This document shows, piece by piece, positions 26,937 to 37,096 of a stretch of 37,264 nucleotides of DNA (its first letter is position 1; every line of letters begins with the position of its first letter). The DNA comes from Prochlorococcus sp. AG-409-L18. Lineage in GTDB: Bacteria > Cyanobacteriota > Cyanobacteriia > PCC-6307 > Cyanobiaceae. The DNA lies in contig QCKG01000018.1 in NCBI GenBank assembly GCA_003215535.1, positions 1 through 37,264 on the forward strand. Direction: 5' to 3'. Both the position numbers and the translations under genes were made by a program. A model generated the notes under the pieces. That model had not been told where the DNA came from and made no database searches. It worked only from the letters and a program-made list of their open reading frames with translations.

Positions 26937-27467
26937 ATGGCGCGTCAGTCGCCGATCATGCCTCTGGCCTTTCAGGCTAAACAAAACCTTGATCTTCCTG
27001 TGGAGACCAATGCAGATCGTTTACCTGCTTACCTTTTGGAGCAGGAGCGGGTCGTTGGAGCAATGCTTGATGCCAAAAAGTTGACTCCACTGGGACCAGG
27101 ACTTTTCCGATACAACGTCACTAGTTTTAAAGTCTTTCAGCTGGAAGTGAATCCAGTTGTATCAATTGGAGTTGAAACTACGGAAGGTAAGTTACGTATG
27201 CATGCGACAGACAGTGAACTTGATGGACTGGGTTTGGTCGATGATTTTGAGCTGAGCCTAGATGCGACTCTTGAAGCCACTCCTAGAGGACTTGAAGGTG
27301 TGGCTCTTTTAGGAGTAACTGTTAGTCAGCCGCCTTTGCTTAAGCTCATCCCACGTCAGGTACTCGAAAGTACAGGGCAATCAATTCTTAATGGAATTTT
27401 GCTGGGCATTAAGGCCAGAGTTCGTCAGCAGTTGCTTGGAGATTTCAGCAAGTGGTGCAAAGAATGA
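26937..27467 (+). CDS. DUF1997 family protein
   Basis: The 176-residue cytoplasmic protein matches cyanobacterial DUF1997 proteins by memory: LPAYLLEQERVVGAMLDAKKLTPLGPGLFRY, a central beta-rich region (FQLEVNPVVSIGVETTEGKLRM), and a C-terminal helix region QPPLLKLIPRQVLESTGQSIL. It is predicted to have a START/SRPBCC-like beta-sheet core, which is inference. The function is unknown, but the family is restricted mainly to photosynthetic lineages. No neighbour clearly shares its role. Confidence 0.75.
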   Translation: MARQSPIMPLAFQAKQNLDLPVETNADRLPAYLLEQERVVGAMLDAKKLTPLGPGLFRYNVTSFKVFQLEVNPVVSIGVETTEGKLRMHATDSELDGLGLVDDFELSLDATLEATPRGLEGVALLGVTVSQPPLLKLIPRQVLESTGQSILNGILLGIKARVRQQLLGDFSKWCKE

Positions 27468-27481
27468 ATTGGTTTTTAAGT

Positions 27482-28078
27482 TCAAATCTCTTCAGAAGGC
27501 AATATTTTTGACAGAAATGTCTGACGATGAAGTGAGGTTGAACCCAGTTTTATAAGAGTTTGACGATGGAATTTTGTGCCATAACCTACGTTAGTTTCTA
27601 ATCCATAGCCTTTGTAAGTTTTTGCCAAACGTCGTATAACTGAATCTCTAGTCTCTTTCGCAAGAACACTTGCTGCTGCGATAGCCGCTGAGTGGCTTTC
27701 TCCGCGGATTAAAGTTTTTTGAGGGCTTGGCCATAGCCTGATTGGCAGTACTCCATCAACTAGAACCAGTTCAATAGGAACTGAAAGCTTCTGGAGTGCT
27801 CTAATCATTGCTAGTTCTGTTGCTGCGCGAATTCCAGAAGAGTCAATTTCTTTAGCAGAAGCCTGCCCAACTGCCCAGTCTTCAGAGCTCTCTTTAATCA
27901 GAGGAACAAGGGTTTTCCTTTTATTAGCGCTTAATGCTTTGCTATCTTTCAACCCTGCTTTCTGTAATTTCTCACTTGCGCAGTTACTGAGGACAACCGC
28001 TGCTGCAAAAACTGGCCCGAATAAGCAACCACGTCCTACCTCGTCGACACCAGCTGTTTTTGTGGCGTTGTCAATCAT
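27482..28078 (-). CDS. rnhB: ribonuclease HII
   Basis: RNase HII, 198 residues, cuts RNA in RNA-DNA hybrids and removes misincorporated ribonucleotides. The catalytic DEVGRG motif is [15 protein letters not shown] near residue 10; later acidic ligands lie in VLVDG, and the [18 protein letters not shown] block is present. The ATG follows the rne stop with no gap (TAAATG), so the two ribonucleases are probably translationally coupled. Confidence 0.97.
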   Translation of the reverse strand: MIDNATKTAGVDEVGRGCLFGPVFAAAVVLSNCASEKLQKAGLKDSKALSANKRKTLVPLIKESSEDWAVGQASAKEIDSSGIRAATELAMIRALQKLSVPIELVLVDGVLPIRLWPSPQKTLIRGESHSAAIAAASVLAKETRDSVIRRLAKTYKGYGLETNVGYGTKFHRQTLIKLGSTSLHRQTFLSKILPSEEI

Positions 28079-30019
28079 TTAGGCGGAAGCCGAAGAACGA
28101 CGTCTGCGCCTTCGACCTAAATCCTCTTGCTCTTCAGAACTGTTGCTATTAGGTTCTGACTCTTTCGCTAATTCATCAGAGCTTTGTAAGGCTTGCTGAT
28201 TTTCATCAGACAAGGGATTGAGATCATTGTTTAAGAGCTCGTTGGTTGGATCGGGGGTGGTGGTTTTGGTTAAATCTTCAGGAATTATTGATGTCGAGAT
28301 TTCTGATCCGCTTCTATTTGCAACTCGAGTGCTTCCTCTCCCCCTCCGCCTTCTTCTTCCAGCATTAATAGCTAATTGTTGGCGAGCGTCTTCCAGAATT
28401 TTTTCGGCATTTTCTCCTGGTCTTACTAAACGGACCATTAGGTTGTCATGGTCGGGAGCAGGGTCGATAAGCAGAGCAGGATTTAATCCAAGTGAGCTAA
28501 AAACTTCTTCTTGCTCTGGTTGCATGGTTACAGCTAAAAGTTCAGGCTCCTGGCGATTTGTGGATACTTCTGCAGAGGATCCTTCATAGGAATTCTCTGG
28601 AATATTTGACGAGGCTTCGATATTGGAAGTTATTCCATTTTCATTTTGAGTGGACTCCTCTTCTGAAAGAGAACGACTTCTTCCTCCTTTTTTTCGGCGA
28701 CCGTTGCCACTGTCTCCTGCAAAAGGAATTTCCAAACGTGGTGAAGAGGTTGAAGACCGAACCAAACCCGTAGCTGTTGCTATAGGCGGTAACAAATCTT
28801 TCCCAGGAAGGATTGCTACATGGCCAAGGCCAACGCAATTTGGGCAGGGCTTCCCGAATAATTCATAAATATTCTGGCCTTGGCGTTTACGAGTAAGTTC
28901 TACAAGACCAAGCTCTGTGAGCTGTGCTATTTGAGGCCTAGCACTATCATCTTTTACTGACGCAGTGAAATATTCTAGTAATTGAAGTTGATCTCGTCGA
29001 GATTCCATATCAATGAAATCGATAATAATTACCCCTCCAATATTTCTAAGCTTTAGTTGTCTTGCTATCTCTATTGCTGCCTCACAGTTTGTCCAAAGAA
29101 CAGTTTCTCTAGCATTGGCCGACCGTGTAAAAGATCCTGAGTTGACATCAATAACCGTAAGGGCCTCAGTTGGCTCGATGATTATGTATCCACCTGAAGG
29201 GAGATCAACTCTTGGCTGGAGCGCATCGCGAATAGCTGCATTAATCTTGTAATGCTCAAGAAGATCTATTTGTGCATCGTGCGCCTCAATAGTGATATTT
29301 GAGTTGGCTTGTCCTAAAAATCCATTTACACGTTCAATAGCAGCATTGTTTTCAACTACCACATTGGTGAGATTTGGCCCTATGTGATCTCTAAGAATTC
29401 TGTGGATAAAATCTTCGTCACGATTTAATAAAACTGGAGGAGAGTAGTTTTCGGCAGCTTGTTCAATGGCTTCCCATTGCTTTAGTAGAGCCTCTAAGTC
29501 ATCTATGAGGAGTTCTTCATTAATTCCATCAGCTTCCGTTCGGATTAAGAGACCAGAACCTGGGGGTTTTATTAATACACCTAGTGCTCTTAAACGATTT
29601 CGTTCGGCTTCTGAGTTAATTCTTCTGGAGATATTTACTCCTTGCCCATGAGGTTGAAGGACAAGGTATCGCCCTGGGAGAGCCAGATTGCCAGTTAGGC
29701 GCGGACCTTTGGTCCCAGTTGGCTCCTTCATGACTTGAACTAAAACTTTTTGTCTTGGTTCAAGTAGCTCTGTAATACCAGCGGCGCCTTTCTTGAGTCT
29801 TAATGGGCCCAAGTCAGTGACATGTATAAAACCATTTTTTTCACTTTCTCCAATGTTGACGAATGCGGCATCAATTCCTGGGAGGACGTTTTCGACTGTT
29901 CCTAAATAAACGTCTCCAATTTGGTAACGACCTTGGGCGACGATTAATTCATCTATTCGCTGATCGGTGAGCAATGCTGCAATTCGCAACTGCTCAGCGA
30001 TAACAATTTGCTGGGGCAT
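28079..30019 (-). CDS. rne: ribonuclease E/G
   Basis: RNase E, 646 residues, is the main mRNA-decay and rRNA-processing endonuclease. An S1 RNA-binding domain (about 36-120, GDVYLGTVENVLPGIDAAFVNIG) precedes the DNase I-like catalytic domain with metal-binding Asp in VIDVNSGSFT (about 291) and IIIDFIDM (about 335), then the zinc-link CPNC near 393. The acidic, low-complexity C-terminal half has an Arg block (GRRRRRRGRG) and ends RRRRRRSSASA. In cyanobacteria this terminal poly-Arg peptide recruits polynucleotide phosphorylase. It is coupled to rnhB downstream. Confidence 0.97.
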   Translation of the reverse strand: MPQQIVIAEQLRIAALLTDQRIDELIVAQGRYQIGDVYLGTVENVLPGIDAAFVNIGESEKNGFIHVTDLGPLRLKKGAAGITELLEPRQKVLVQVMKEPTGTKGPRLTGNLALPGRYLVLQPHGQGVNISRRINSEAERNRLRALGVLIKPPGSGLLIRTEADGINEELLIDDLEALLKQWEAIEQAAENYSPPVLLNRDEDFIHRILRDHIGPNLTNVVVENNAAIERVNGFLGQANSNITIEAHDAQIDLLEHYKINAAIRDALQPRVDLPSGGYIIIEPTEALTVIDVNSGSFTRSANARETVLWTNCEAAIEIARQLKLRNIGGVIIIDFIDMESRRDQLQLLEYFTASVKDDSARPQIAQLTELGLVELTRKRQGQNIYELFGKPCPNCVGLGHVAILPGKDLLPPIATATGLVRSSTSSPRLEIPFAGDSGNGRRKKGGRSRSLSEEESTQNENGITSNIEASSNIPENSYEGSSAEVSTNRQEPELLAVTMQPEQEEVFSSLGLNPALLIDPAPDHDNLMVRLVRPGENAEKILEDARQQLAINAGRRRRRGRGSTRVANRSGSEISTSIIPEDLTKTTTPDPTNELLNNDLNPLSDENQQALQSSDELAKESEPNSNSSEEQEDLGRRRRRRSSASA

Positions 30020-30298
30020 ATATCAAGAAGAGTGGGAGCCCTATTTGGCTCAGTGATTATTAGTACCTTTCAGTAAAGCTGAGAGGTATTTGTAATTGGT
30101 TAGCGACGTGAGGTCGTTGGAATAAATAGACGGAGGAAGTACTCCTATGAGAAATGCAATTGAATTTCCCGGAATTTACTGACCGGAATCGATAGCTCCA
30201 AAAGCCCTGGCTTTCCTCAGTATTGGGGACAAGAAAGGACGGGACGTGTCAGTGGCAGAAGCTGCCCGCAAATCTACGCCTTATGTATGACCCTAGCA
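30020..30298 (-). promoter_or_regulatory. rne leader region
   Basis: A 279-bp non-coding stretch upstream of rne. A short hairpin (GAGCC/GGCTC, 30036-30051) lies just before the start codon. RNase E commonly autoregulates through its 5' UTR, so regulation here is plausible but not shown. I see no clear terminator for the upstream radical SAM gene. Confidence 0.4.
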
Positions 30299-32932
30299 CT
30301 AATGTATCTGTAATTCATCCCTTTTTAAACCTGTGATAATGAGAGGATCACCAAAATATTCTTCTAACCAGTGTTGTACATGTTGAGGCTTAATACTGCG
30401 ACCTATTGGATCGATTAATGAATCAAGTTCAAGCCTTGCAGAACTTATTGGTTGAAAATATTTTTCTTTTGAAGTCTCCAATGACAATCTTAGCGAGCGT
30501 AATTCAGGCCGAAAATCTCGTTCGCGAGGTCTGCCTTTTTTATCTTGATCTCTCCAAATTAGTTTTTTTGCATCACTAATACTATTCACAGCATTTCGCC
30601 ATTCAATGACATTTGGAGCAAGCTCAGAACATGACTCTATTGAAAAGCTCCAAATTGCTGCTGTTAATTTCTGAGAAAGGCTGCATTCATTTAGTGGAAC
30701 TGAGTCTGAGCTAATTAAGCGAAACCCTTGTGGCAAAGTTGCTTGAAGTTTTTCTATTACTGTTTTTGCATTGACGTGTTCGAAGAATTCAATATCCATT
30801 AATTCTCCACCCGCTTCTACACCTAGAGGTAAAGCAAGTGCGATTTGTATACGTGGCAGCGGATGGAACCCTCCTGTGTAACTCACTTTGAGCTCACTGC
30901 GTCTGAGCGCACGCTCCAATAGTCGAACAATATCAAGATGACTTAGCAAGGTAATGGCGCCAGTTTTGGCAAAGCGGATTCTTATTCGGCTCACCCTTTC
31001 ATTTTGATGCGTTTGCTTAGGTTCCCTGAGAGGAATGGGTGGGGGTTCCGCAATTACGTTGTGCCCAAGTTCTGGGCCACAAACACCACAGTCACTACAT
31101 CCATAAAAGGAACAGTCTGGAATAACTGTTTGATCTAAAGCTCTTTGAAGGTCTTCAGCTAACCATTTTTTATCGATTCCTGTATCGATGTGATCCCAAG
31201 GAAGTGGTTGGGTGCAGAATTCAATCAAGTCATTTCGTTCTAGTGATTTGACTTCATTCCAGCTACCCATTTCTAATTGCCTATAACGTCCTGTCAGCCC
31301 AGCGTCTGATATGGCTTTAGTCCATGCCTCATATGCGTTATCAAGAGACTCGAACCATGCATCCATGCCTGCACCTGCTCGCCAGGCGGCTTCGATGACA
31401 GGTGCTAAGCGTCTATCCCCGCGACCAATGAAGTCTTCCATTGCGGAGAGACGAACATCGGTGAAATTTGCTTTGATACCTTTTAAGGGTTTAAGTGCTT
31501 GGCGTAATAAAGATTGACGACGCTCAAATTCCTTTTTTGACACGCTGTGCCATTGAAAGGGTGTATGGGGCTTAGGCGTGAAGTTGCTGATTGTGATATT
31601 TAAATGTAGAAGGCCTATATCCCTGCATTCTTTTTGCACTGTTTCACAAGTCTTTGCGATGCCAATTACATCGACATCATTTTCACCAGGGAGGCCAATC
31701 ATGAAGTACAGCTTGATTTTCCTGTAGCCGTTCTTCATGGCTGTTCGAATGCCATTAATAAGATCATTATTGGTTAGACCTTTATTAACTATGTCTCTTA
31801 GTCTTTGAGTCCCAGCTTCAGGGGCAAAAGTCAAACTTGATTTTCTACTACCTCCAAGAATATGAGCGATATTTTCGTCAAATCTATCTATTCGTTGGCT
31901 AGGTAGTTGGAGACTGATGTTTTTGTCATTAAGGCGATTGCGAAGTTCTATCCCCACTGCAGGAAGTGATAAATAGTCGCTGCAACTTAAAGAGAGTAGT
32001 GAGAAATCACTGTAACCAGTTTTCTCCATCCCAAGTTGTACAGCACTTATTACTTCTTTGGGGTCAACATCTCTTGCAGGCCGGGTAAGCATTCCAGGTT
32101 GGCAAAACCTGCAACCTCTAGTGCAACCTCTACGGATTTCTATGGTAAGCCTGTCATGAATTGTTTCTATATTGGGTACTAAACCCATGCCATATTGAGG
32201 AATCGGAGTGGCGACCCGACGAAGAACTCTTGTGTTTATAGAGTTATCAATTGGTTCGATAGATATTCCATCTGCTCCAGTCCTAAATAGAGCCGGTACA
32301 TAAACTCCAGGGATCTCCGACAGAGCAAGGAGTAATTCAGGCCTACTAAGATTTGCTTCTTTCGATTCTGTAATTATTAAACCAATTTCTGGTAAAAGTT
32401 CTTCCCCATCTCCTAATGCAAAAAAGTCAAAAAAACCAGCATAGGGCTCTGGATTACTAGTGGCTGTGGGCCCCCCTGCAAAAATCAATGGTGGTGCTTG
32501 GGGATGATTTAAAGGCAGCTCACCTCTTTCAGAGGAATAGAGGGGAATATTTGCTAAGTCGAGCATTTCTAAAATATTCGTCGCACCTAGCTCGTAGCTC
32601 AAACTGAAACCAAGGATATCGAATGAGAAAAGCGGCTTTCGACTTTCAACTGCAAATAATGGTTCAGAGAGCTCTCTTAGCCGTTGAGAAAAATCCTTTG
32701 CAGGGAGATAAGCCCTATCGCATAGTTGATTTGGGACCTCATTAAGAATCTCATAGAGAATTATGTGCCCAAGATTACTTGCACCAACTTCATAAACCTC
32801 AGGATAAGTCAGTGCCCATCTGACTTTTGCTTTTGACCAGTCGCGTGGCTTTACTCCAAGCTCATGTCCCATATAACGAGCAGGCTTGTGGATTTTATGA
32901 TTTATTAACTTCTCAAAATTAATTGGCTTCAT
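30299..32932 (-). CDS. radical SAM protein fused to DUF2344 (TIGR03960/TIGR03936 type)
   Basis: The 877-residue two-part protein has a B12-binding-like N-terminal region, then a radical SAM core with CTRGCRFC (CxxxCxxC) near residue 272 and [15 protein letters not shown] Cys-rich linker follows near 610 ([13 protein letters not shown]), then a DUF2344 domain from about 650 ([43 protein letters not shown]). In many bacteria this pair lies next to rne/rng, as here. A role in RNA or ribosome modification is often supposed but not proven. It diverges from dapL. Confidence 0.92.
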   Translation of the reverse strand: MKPINFEKLINHKIHKPARYMGHELGVKPRDWSKAKVRWALTYPEVYEVGASNLGHIILYEILNEVPNQLCDRAYLPAKDFSQRLRELSEPLFAVESRKPLFSFDILGFSLSYELGATNILEMLDLANIPLYSSERGELPLNHPQAPPLIFAGGPTATSNPEPYAGFFDFFALGDGEELLPEIGLIITESKEANLSRPELLLALSEIPGVYVPALFRTGADGISIEPIDNSINTRVLRRVATPIPQYGMGLVPNIETIHDRLTIEIRRGCTRGCRFCQPGMLTRPARDVDPKEVISAVQLGMEKTGYSDFSLLSLSCSDYLSLPAVGIELRNRLNDKNISLQLPSQRIDRFDENIAHILGGSRKSSLTFAPEAGTQRLRDIVNKGLTNNDLINGIRTAMKNGYRKIKLYFMIGLPGENDVDVIGIAKTCETVQKECRDIGLLHLNITISNFTPKPHTPFQWHSVSKKEFERRQSLLRQALKPLKGIKANFTDVRLSAMEDFIGRGDRRLAPVIEAAWRAGAGMDAWFESLDNAYEAWTKAISDAGLTGRYRQLEMGSWNEVKSLERNDLIEFCTQPLPWDHIDTGIDKKWLAEDLQRALDQTVIPDCSFYGCSDCGVCGPELGHNVIAEPPPIPLREPKQTHQNERVSRIRIRFAKTGAITLLSHLDIVRLLERALRRSELKVSYTGGFHPLPRIQIALALPLGVEAGGELMDIEFFEHVNAKTVIEKLQATLPQGFRLISSDSVPLNECSLSQKLTAAIWSFSIESCSELAPNVIEWRNAVNSISDAKKLIWRDQDKKGRPRERDFRPELRSLRLSLETSKEKYFQPISSARLELDSLIDPIGRSIKPQHVQHWLEEYFGDPLIITGLKRDELQIH

Positions 32933-33073
32933 GGTTTTGATGTGATGAAGCCTCCCATGAGAGGCAAGATCAAAACAACATTGAACGTTGTTCTAATTAC
33001 ATGTTATTCATATGGTTCTACACATTTGGGCTCGCTACATAGGAAGATGCTTTTGATAGATGCGTCTTCTCCA

Positions 33074-34303
33074 ATGGTTCAAGTTAATGGGAATTATTTA
33101 AAGCTCAAGGCGGGCTATCTGTTCCCGGAAATAGCTAGGAGAGTTCGGGCCTTTTCTGAATCTCATCCGGAAACTGATTTGATTCGTTTAGGTATTGGTG
33201 ATGTGACAGAGCCTCTGCCTTTGGCATGCAGAGATGCCATGAAAGATGCAATCGATGAGATGGGGACGTCTGATGGTTTTCATGGATATGGTCCTGAACA
33301 GGGATACAGCTGGTTGAGAGAAGCTATATCTAAATCAGATTTTTATTCTCGAGGATGCGAAATTAGTCCTGAGGAGATTTTTGTTTCTGATGGTTCAAAA
33401 TGCGATAGCAGCAATATCCTGGATATTCTTGGGGAAGATAATCGTATTGCCGTTACTGATCCGGTTTATCCAGTTTATGTAGATAGCAATGTGATGACAG
33501 GTCGAACAGGCTTGTCAGCTGAATCAGGCCGCTATGACGGTCTTTCTTATCTTCCAATAACTGCTGCGAATGGATTTGAGGCTCAATTGCCAGAAGAAGA
33601 TGTGGATTTAATTTATCTTTGCTTCCCTAATAATCCAACTGGTGCGGTTGCAACACGAAAGCAATTGGCTAAATGGGTTGATTACGCTCAAGAACATGAT
33701 GCGTTGATTCTTTTTGATGCTGCATACGAGGCATTTATTCAAAATGACTTGATACCGCATTCGATATATGAAATTAATGGCGCCAGGGAATGTGCAATAG
33801 AATTCAGATCTTTCTCGAAGAATGCGGGATTTACTGGGACACGTTGCGCTTTCACTGTCATACCAAAAAGCTTGAAAGGTAAGGCTAAAAATGGTGAGGA
33901 AATTGATCTATGGAGTCTTTGGAATCGTCGACAGAGCACAAAATTTAATGGTGTGAGTTATATAGTGCAAAGAGGAGCTGCCGCGGTTTATTCATCCGAA
34001 GGGAAAAAACAAGTTAATGAATTGGTGAATTTTTATATGGCGAATGCCAAGATAATTCGCAGCCATTTGTCTGATTTAGGATTGAAGGTTTATGGAGGTG
34101 AGAATGCTCCTTATGTTTGGATAGAAGTACCTGAAGGGGTTGATTCTTGGGGGTTCTTTGATCAATTGCTCTCAAAGGCCAATGTCGTTGGAACGCCTGG
34201 TAGTGGATTTGGAGCATCAGGAGAAGGTTACTTTCGTCTATCAGCTTTTAATAGCCGTTTAAATGTTGAACAAGCGATGCAAAGAATATCAGCGACTCTT
34301 TAA
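33074..34303 (+). CDS. dapL: LL-diaminopimelate aminotransferase
   Basis: The enzyme converts tetrahydrodipicolinate directly to LL-diaminopimelate (PLP-dependent, fold I) in lysine and peptidoglycan synthesis, the route shared by cyanobacteria and plants. Landmarks are [33 protein letters not shown], and the PLP lysine in [15 protein letters not shown]. The frame is open to 32942, but the first 44 residues do not fit the family; ATG 33074 gives the usual [20 protein letters not shown] and 409 residues. The stop overlaps the clpS-frame ATG (TAATG). Confidence 0.95.
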   Translation: MVQVNGNYLKLKAGYLFPEIARRVRAFSESHPETDLIRLGIGDVTEPLPLACRDAMKDAIDEMGTSDGFHGYGPEQGYSWLREAISKSDFYSRGCEISPEEIFVSDGSKCDSSNILDILGEDNRIAVTDPVYPVYVDSNVMTGRTGLSAESGRYDGLSYLPITAANGFEAQLPEEDVDLIYLCFPNNPTGAVATRKQLAKWVDYAQEHDALILFDAAYEAFIQNDLIPHSIYEINGARECAIEFRSFSKNAGFTGTRCAFTVIPKSLKGKAKNGEEIDLWSLWNRRQSTKFNGVSYIVQRGAAAVYSSEGKKQVNELVNFYMANAKIIRSHLSDLGLKVYGGENAPYVWIEVPEGVDSWGFFDQLLSKANVVGTPGSGFGASGEGYFRLSAFNSRLNVEQAMQRISATL

Positions 34304-34365
34304 TGGAGGAATTAAAGCAGAAATCCTTTTTTCTCTTAGATTGGAATTACATTGAGGATATGAAT

Positions 34366-34680
34366 ATGCCTTTTGATGGAGCGGTAAGTCGTTCTGATGG
34401 AACAGCTGTCATTGAAAAAGCTCCTGAACAAGTTCGTAAAAAGTCCCCTCTTTATAAGGTCCTTCTTCATAATGACCCTGTCAATACTATGGAATATGTA
34501 GTGATGACTCTCAGGCAAGTTGTTCCCAAACTTAGTGAACAAGACGCAATTGCTGTAATGCTCGAGGCACATAATTCTGGGATTGGTTTGGTGATTGTTT
34601 GTGATCTTGAGCCAGCTGAGTTTTATTCTCAGACCCTCAATTCAAAGGGCCTTACAAGTACTATTGAGAGGGAAAACTGA
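34366..34680 (+). CDS. clpS: ClpS N-end rule adaptor
   Basis: ClpS binds proteins with destabilising N-terminal residues and hands them to the Clp chaperone-protease. The core is PLYKVLLHNDPVNTMEYVVMTLRQV, with the Asn-Asp substrate-binding pair, followed by EAHNSGIGLVIVC. The frame is open to an ATG at 34303 that touches the dapL stop, but ATG 34366 has GAGG 8 nt upstream and gives 104 residues, normal for the family. The longer form would carry a 21-residue N-terminal extension. Confidence 0.92.
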   Translation: MPFDGAVSRSDGTAVIEKAPEQVRKKSPLYKVLLHNDPVNTMEYVVMTLRQVVPKLSEQDAIAVMLEAHNSGIGLVIVCDLEPAEFYSQTLNSKGLTSTIEREN

Positions 34681-34712
34681 ACTTTCCAATAGCTACTTTC
34701 TGGAAAAATTGG

Positions 34713-35573
34713 TTGGATCAGCGTTGGCGCTTGATTCCTACAATTTCTATTTTCCCAGCTCTTTATTTGATTGGTTGGCTAAGCGTTAGGCCGCTTCTAA
34801 TCCTTGGTATAAATAATCAACATGGTCAGCTTTCTCTAATAGGAACAATAATTACTTTTTTAATATTTTTGCTTTTGATTCCTAGTTGGGTGAAGATTCG
34901 ATGGGGATATTCCAATCCTTGGAAAGCCCTTGGCTTGCTTGACCATTCCATACATAGATTTTGGAGATTCTTCTTCAAGGGTGTTTTGTTTTCTTTAGGG
35001 ATTATCTTTATTTTGATAGCAATGTTGGTTGCGGAATCTTCAGTTAACTGGCTTGGTGATTTAAGTGGTTTTGAGCTTTGCAATGCAGTTTTTCTTGCCT
35101 TTGGGGTTGGGTTCTCAGAGGAATTGATTTTTCGAGGTTGGTTATTGGGTGAAATGAATCAGTTGTTTGGTGCTGGTTGGGGAATTATTGCTCAAGCCAT
35201 GGTCTTTAGTCTTGTTCATATGCGTTTTGATAGTGGTATTTGGCAATCGCTAGTATTTTTATTTGGTTTGTTTTTATTAGGGTCTGTTCTTGGCTTGATG
35301 CGTCTAATTGATGGTGGATCCTTATGGGGATGTATAGGGTTCCATGGAGGTTTGGTAGGAATATGGTTTGTTTTTGCTGGATTAGTTGAGATTTCTCCTG
35401 ATGCATCTCAGTGGCTTGTGGGAGGAGGAGGATTGAGCCCCAATCCGATTGGAGGAGGAGTAGGAATTATTGCTTTAGGAGTAATGCTATGGCGTCAATT
35501 AATTGCGCTTGCCATTACACGACGTCCTTTTAATGGTGCTCTTAAAGCTTCTTCAAGGGGAGCCGCGCCATAA
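34713..35573 (+). CDS. CPBP-family intramembrane metalloprotease
   Basis: The 286-residue polytopic protein is of the CAAX-protease and bacteriocin-processing (ABI) family. The motifs are SEELIFRGW with Glu136, Glu137 and Arg141, His169 in LVHMRFD, and His211 in FHGG, all expected metal/catalytic positions. Helices fill most of the chain. The TTG start is 32 bp after clpS with a weak GGA; the frame also runs upstream without a better start. The substrate is unknown; plant relatives act in chloroplast development. The last 79 bp overlap the 3' end of the opposing radical SAM gene. Confidence 0.85.
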   Translation: MDQRWRLIPTISIFPALYLIGWLSVRPLLILGINNQHGQLSLIGTIITFLIFLLLIPSWVKIRWGYSNPWKALGLLDHSIHRFWRFFFKGVLFSLGIIFILIAMLVAESSVNWLGDLSGFELCNAVFLAFGVGFSEELIFRGWLLGEMNQLFGAGWGIIAQAMVFSLVHMRFDSGIWQSLVFLFGLFLLGSVLGLMRLIDGGSLWGCIGFHGGLVGIWFVFAGLVEISPDASQWLVGGGGLSPNPIGGGVGIIALGVMLWRQLIALAITRRPFNGALKASSRGAAP

Positions 35574-37096
35574 TCTCTTTCAAGCAAAGCCATCACAGTT
35601 CTCCCAAAATTTTCTTTATCTGTATCGAATGCTTCTAGGCAGATCCTTCCAAAAATGCTTCCCATTGGTTCAGGATTCCATAGAAGCTTTCTGGCAGTCC
35701 ATGGCATCATGCTCATTGGGTTATAACCAGGCTTGAGAAAACCTTTGTTAAATCCATATTGTTCCAGATGAGTATGAGGTTGAAGTCCAATGAAGAAGAT
35801 TGAAGGTTCAACTTTGCTAGGGCCAAAGATTTTTTCTAGCTCTTTATGATAAGAAACTGTTTGACGAATTGTTTCTGGACTTTCATCAATCACATTGAAT
35901 GAGTAATTCACTGAGACATGATCTTTAAAACCAGCTTGAGCAAGTAATTTGCAGCTTTCGAGAACTGTTTTTAAATTATATCCCATCCTCATTTTTCTTA
36001 CTAATTCTTGTGATCCTGAGGTAATTCCTATTTCGAAATAACTCATTCCAGTTTGCACCATAAGCTCGGCTAACTCTTTATCAAGGTTGTCTGCTCTGAT
36101 ATACGCTGCCCAGCGAATATCTCTAAGTCCTTCTAGAAGAATGGCTTTTAAAAGTTCTTTTGCATCTTGGATATAACGTCGTGCAGGTATGAATTGTGCA
36201 TCAGTAAACCAAAAACCTCTCACACCCAGGTCGTATAACTGACGCATTTCTGCTACAACTTCTTTCACAGGATTAAGACGAACTTGTTTCCCTTCAACTA
36301 CGGTATAAACGCAATAACAGCAATTGTGTGGGCAGCCTCTTTTAGTTTGCACCCCTATATAAAAGTCTCCACCTTCTAAATACCAGTTCAGCTGAGGCCA
36401 GATATGCGCGATATAGGAATAATCACAAGCAGTTTTGGGGAGGCTTTGAGGTTTTTCATGAATTAATGCTTTGCGGGGTGATTCCCCTGCGATAAAGCAG
36501 CGTTCATGTTTAAGGGACTCTCCAAGCAAAAATTTCTCTAGTAGTGGCTCACCCTCTCCTATGGAAATAATGGTGCCTTTTGGTAAAGACTTGCCAAGTT
36601 GTTCATAGAAAACACTTACTGCTCCTCCTCCTAAGATTGCTTTTGCATTTTTGTTGTGTTTTTGTGCAGATCGGAGCCCTCGGCGAATTAATCTTTGGTT
36701 CCTCCATAACTCACCATAATGACTACTCATTAGTCGCAATCCACCTACAGCACCTCGCAGCCTTTTTAATGGGTTTTTTGCATAAAATACTTCAAAAGAG
36801 TTTTGCAATGGATTGCCACCTCTCCCATCAACAGGAGCATAAATCTGTATGTCTCTCCATGAGAAAACAAGTACAGATGGCTGGAAGTTATTAATAGTTT
36901 CTATTAGTATTCTCTCTACATCAGGAGCTGGAATTGCTGCTAAGTCTAGTATACTTTGAGTAAGCTTTGGGAAACACTTATGTAAATGATCAGCAAGATA
37001 GATTGGTCCTATAGGGAAAATCGGATTACACGGCAATCTAATTAGTAATACTCTCCCCTTTTCTGCAAGAGATTCACTGGGGTTTAAATCTCTCAT
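35495..37096 (-). CDS. B12-binding-domain-like radical SAM protein
   Basis: The 533 residues have a Rossmann-like N-terminal region of about 225 residues (VLLIRLPCNPIFPIGPIYLA ... ILGGGAVS ... ISIGEGEPLLEKFL), like the cobalamin-binding part of BchE-type proteins. A radical SAM core follows with CPHNCCYC near residue 255 and WAAYIRADNLD. The cobalamin ligand motif DxHxxG is not visible, so B12 may not bind. It resembles widely conserved cyanobacterial Fe-S oxidoreductases of unknown reaction. The C-terminus overlaps the CPBP gene. Confidence 0.85.
   Translation of the reverse strand: MRDLNPSESLAEKGRVLLIRLPCNPIFPIGPIYLADHLHKCFPKLTQSILDLAAIPAPDVERILIETINNFQPSVLVFSWRDIQIYAPVDGRGGNPLQNSFEVFYAKNPLKRLRGAVGGLRLMSSHYGELWRNQRLIRRGLRSAQKHNKNAKAILGGGAVSVFYEQLGKSLPKGTIISIGEGEPLLEKFLLGESLKHERCFIAGESPRKALIHEKPQSLPKTACDYSYIAHIWPQLNWYLEGGDFYIGVQTKRGCPHNCCYCVYTVVEGKQVRLNPVKEVVAEMRQLYDLGVRGFWFTDAQFIPARRYIQDAKELLKAILLEGLRDIRWAAYIRADNLDKELAELMVQTGMSYFEIGITSGSQELVRKMRMGYNLKTVLESCKLLAQAGFKDHVSVNYSFNVIDESPETIRQTVSYHKELEKIFGPSKVEPSIFFIGLQPHTHLEQYGFNKGFLKPGYNPMSMMPWTARKLLWNPEPMGSIFGRICLEAFDTDKENFGRTVMALLERDYGAAPLEEALRAPLKGRRVMASAIN

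Noticed and set aside
28558-28868. Several plus-strand frames opposite the rne C-terminal region
   Set aside because: They mirror the low-complexity Arg/Ser/Glu codons of rne and share no family features.
32942-33073. 44-residue N-terminal extension of dapL
   Set aside because: It covers the divergent promoter region and does not match the family, whose N-terminus begins at the MVQVN methionine.
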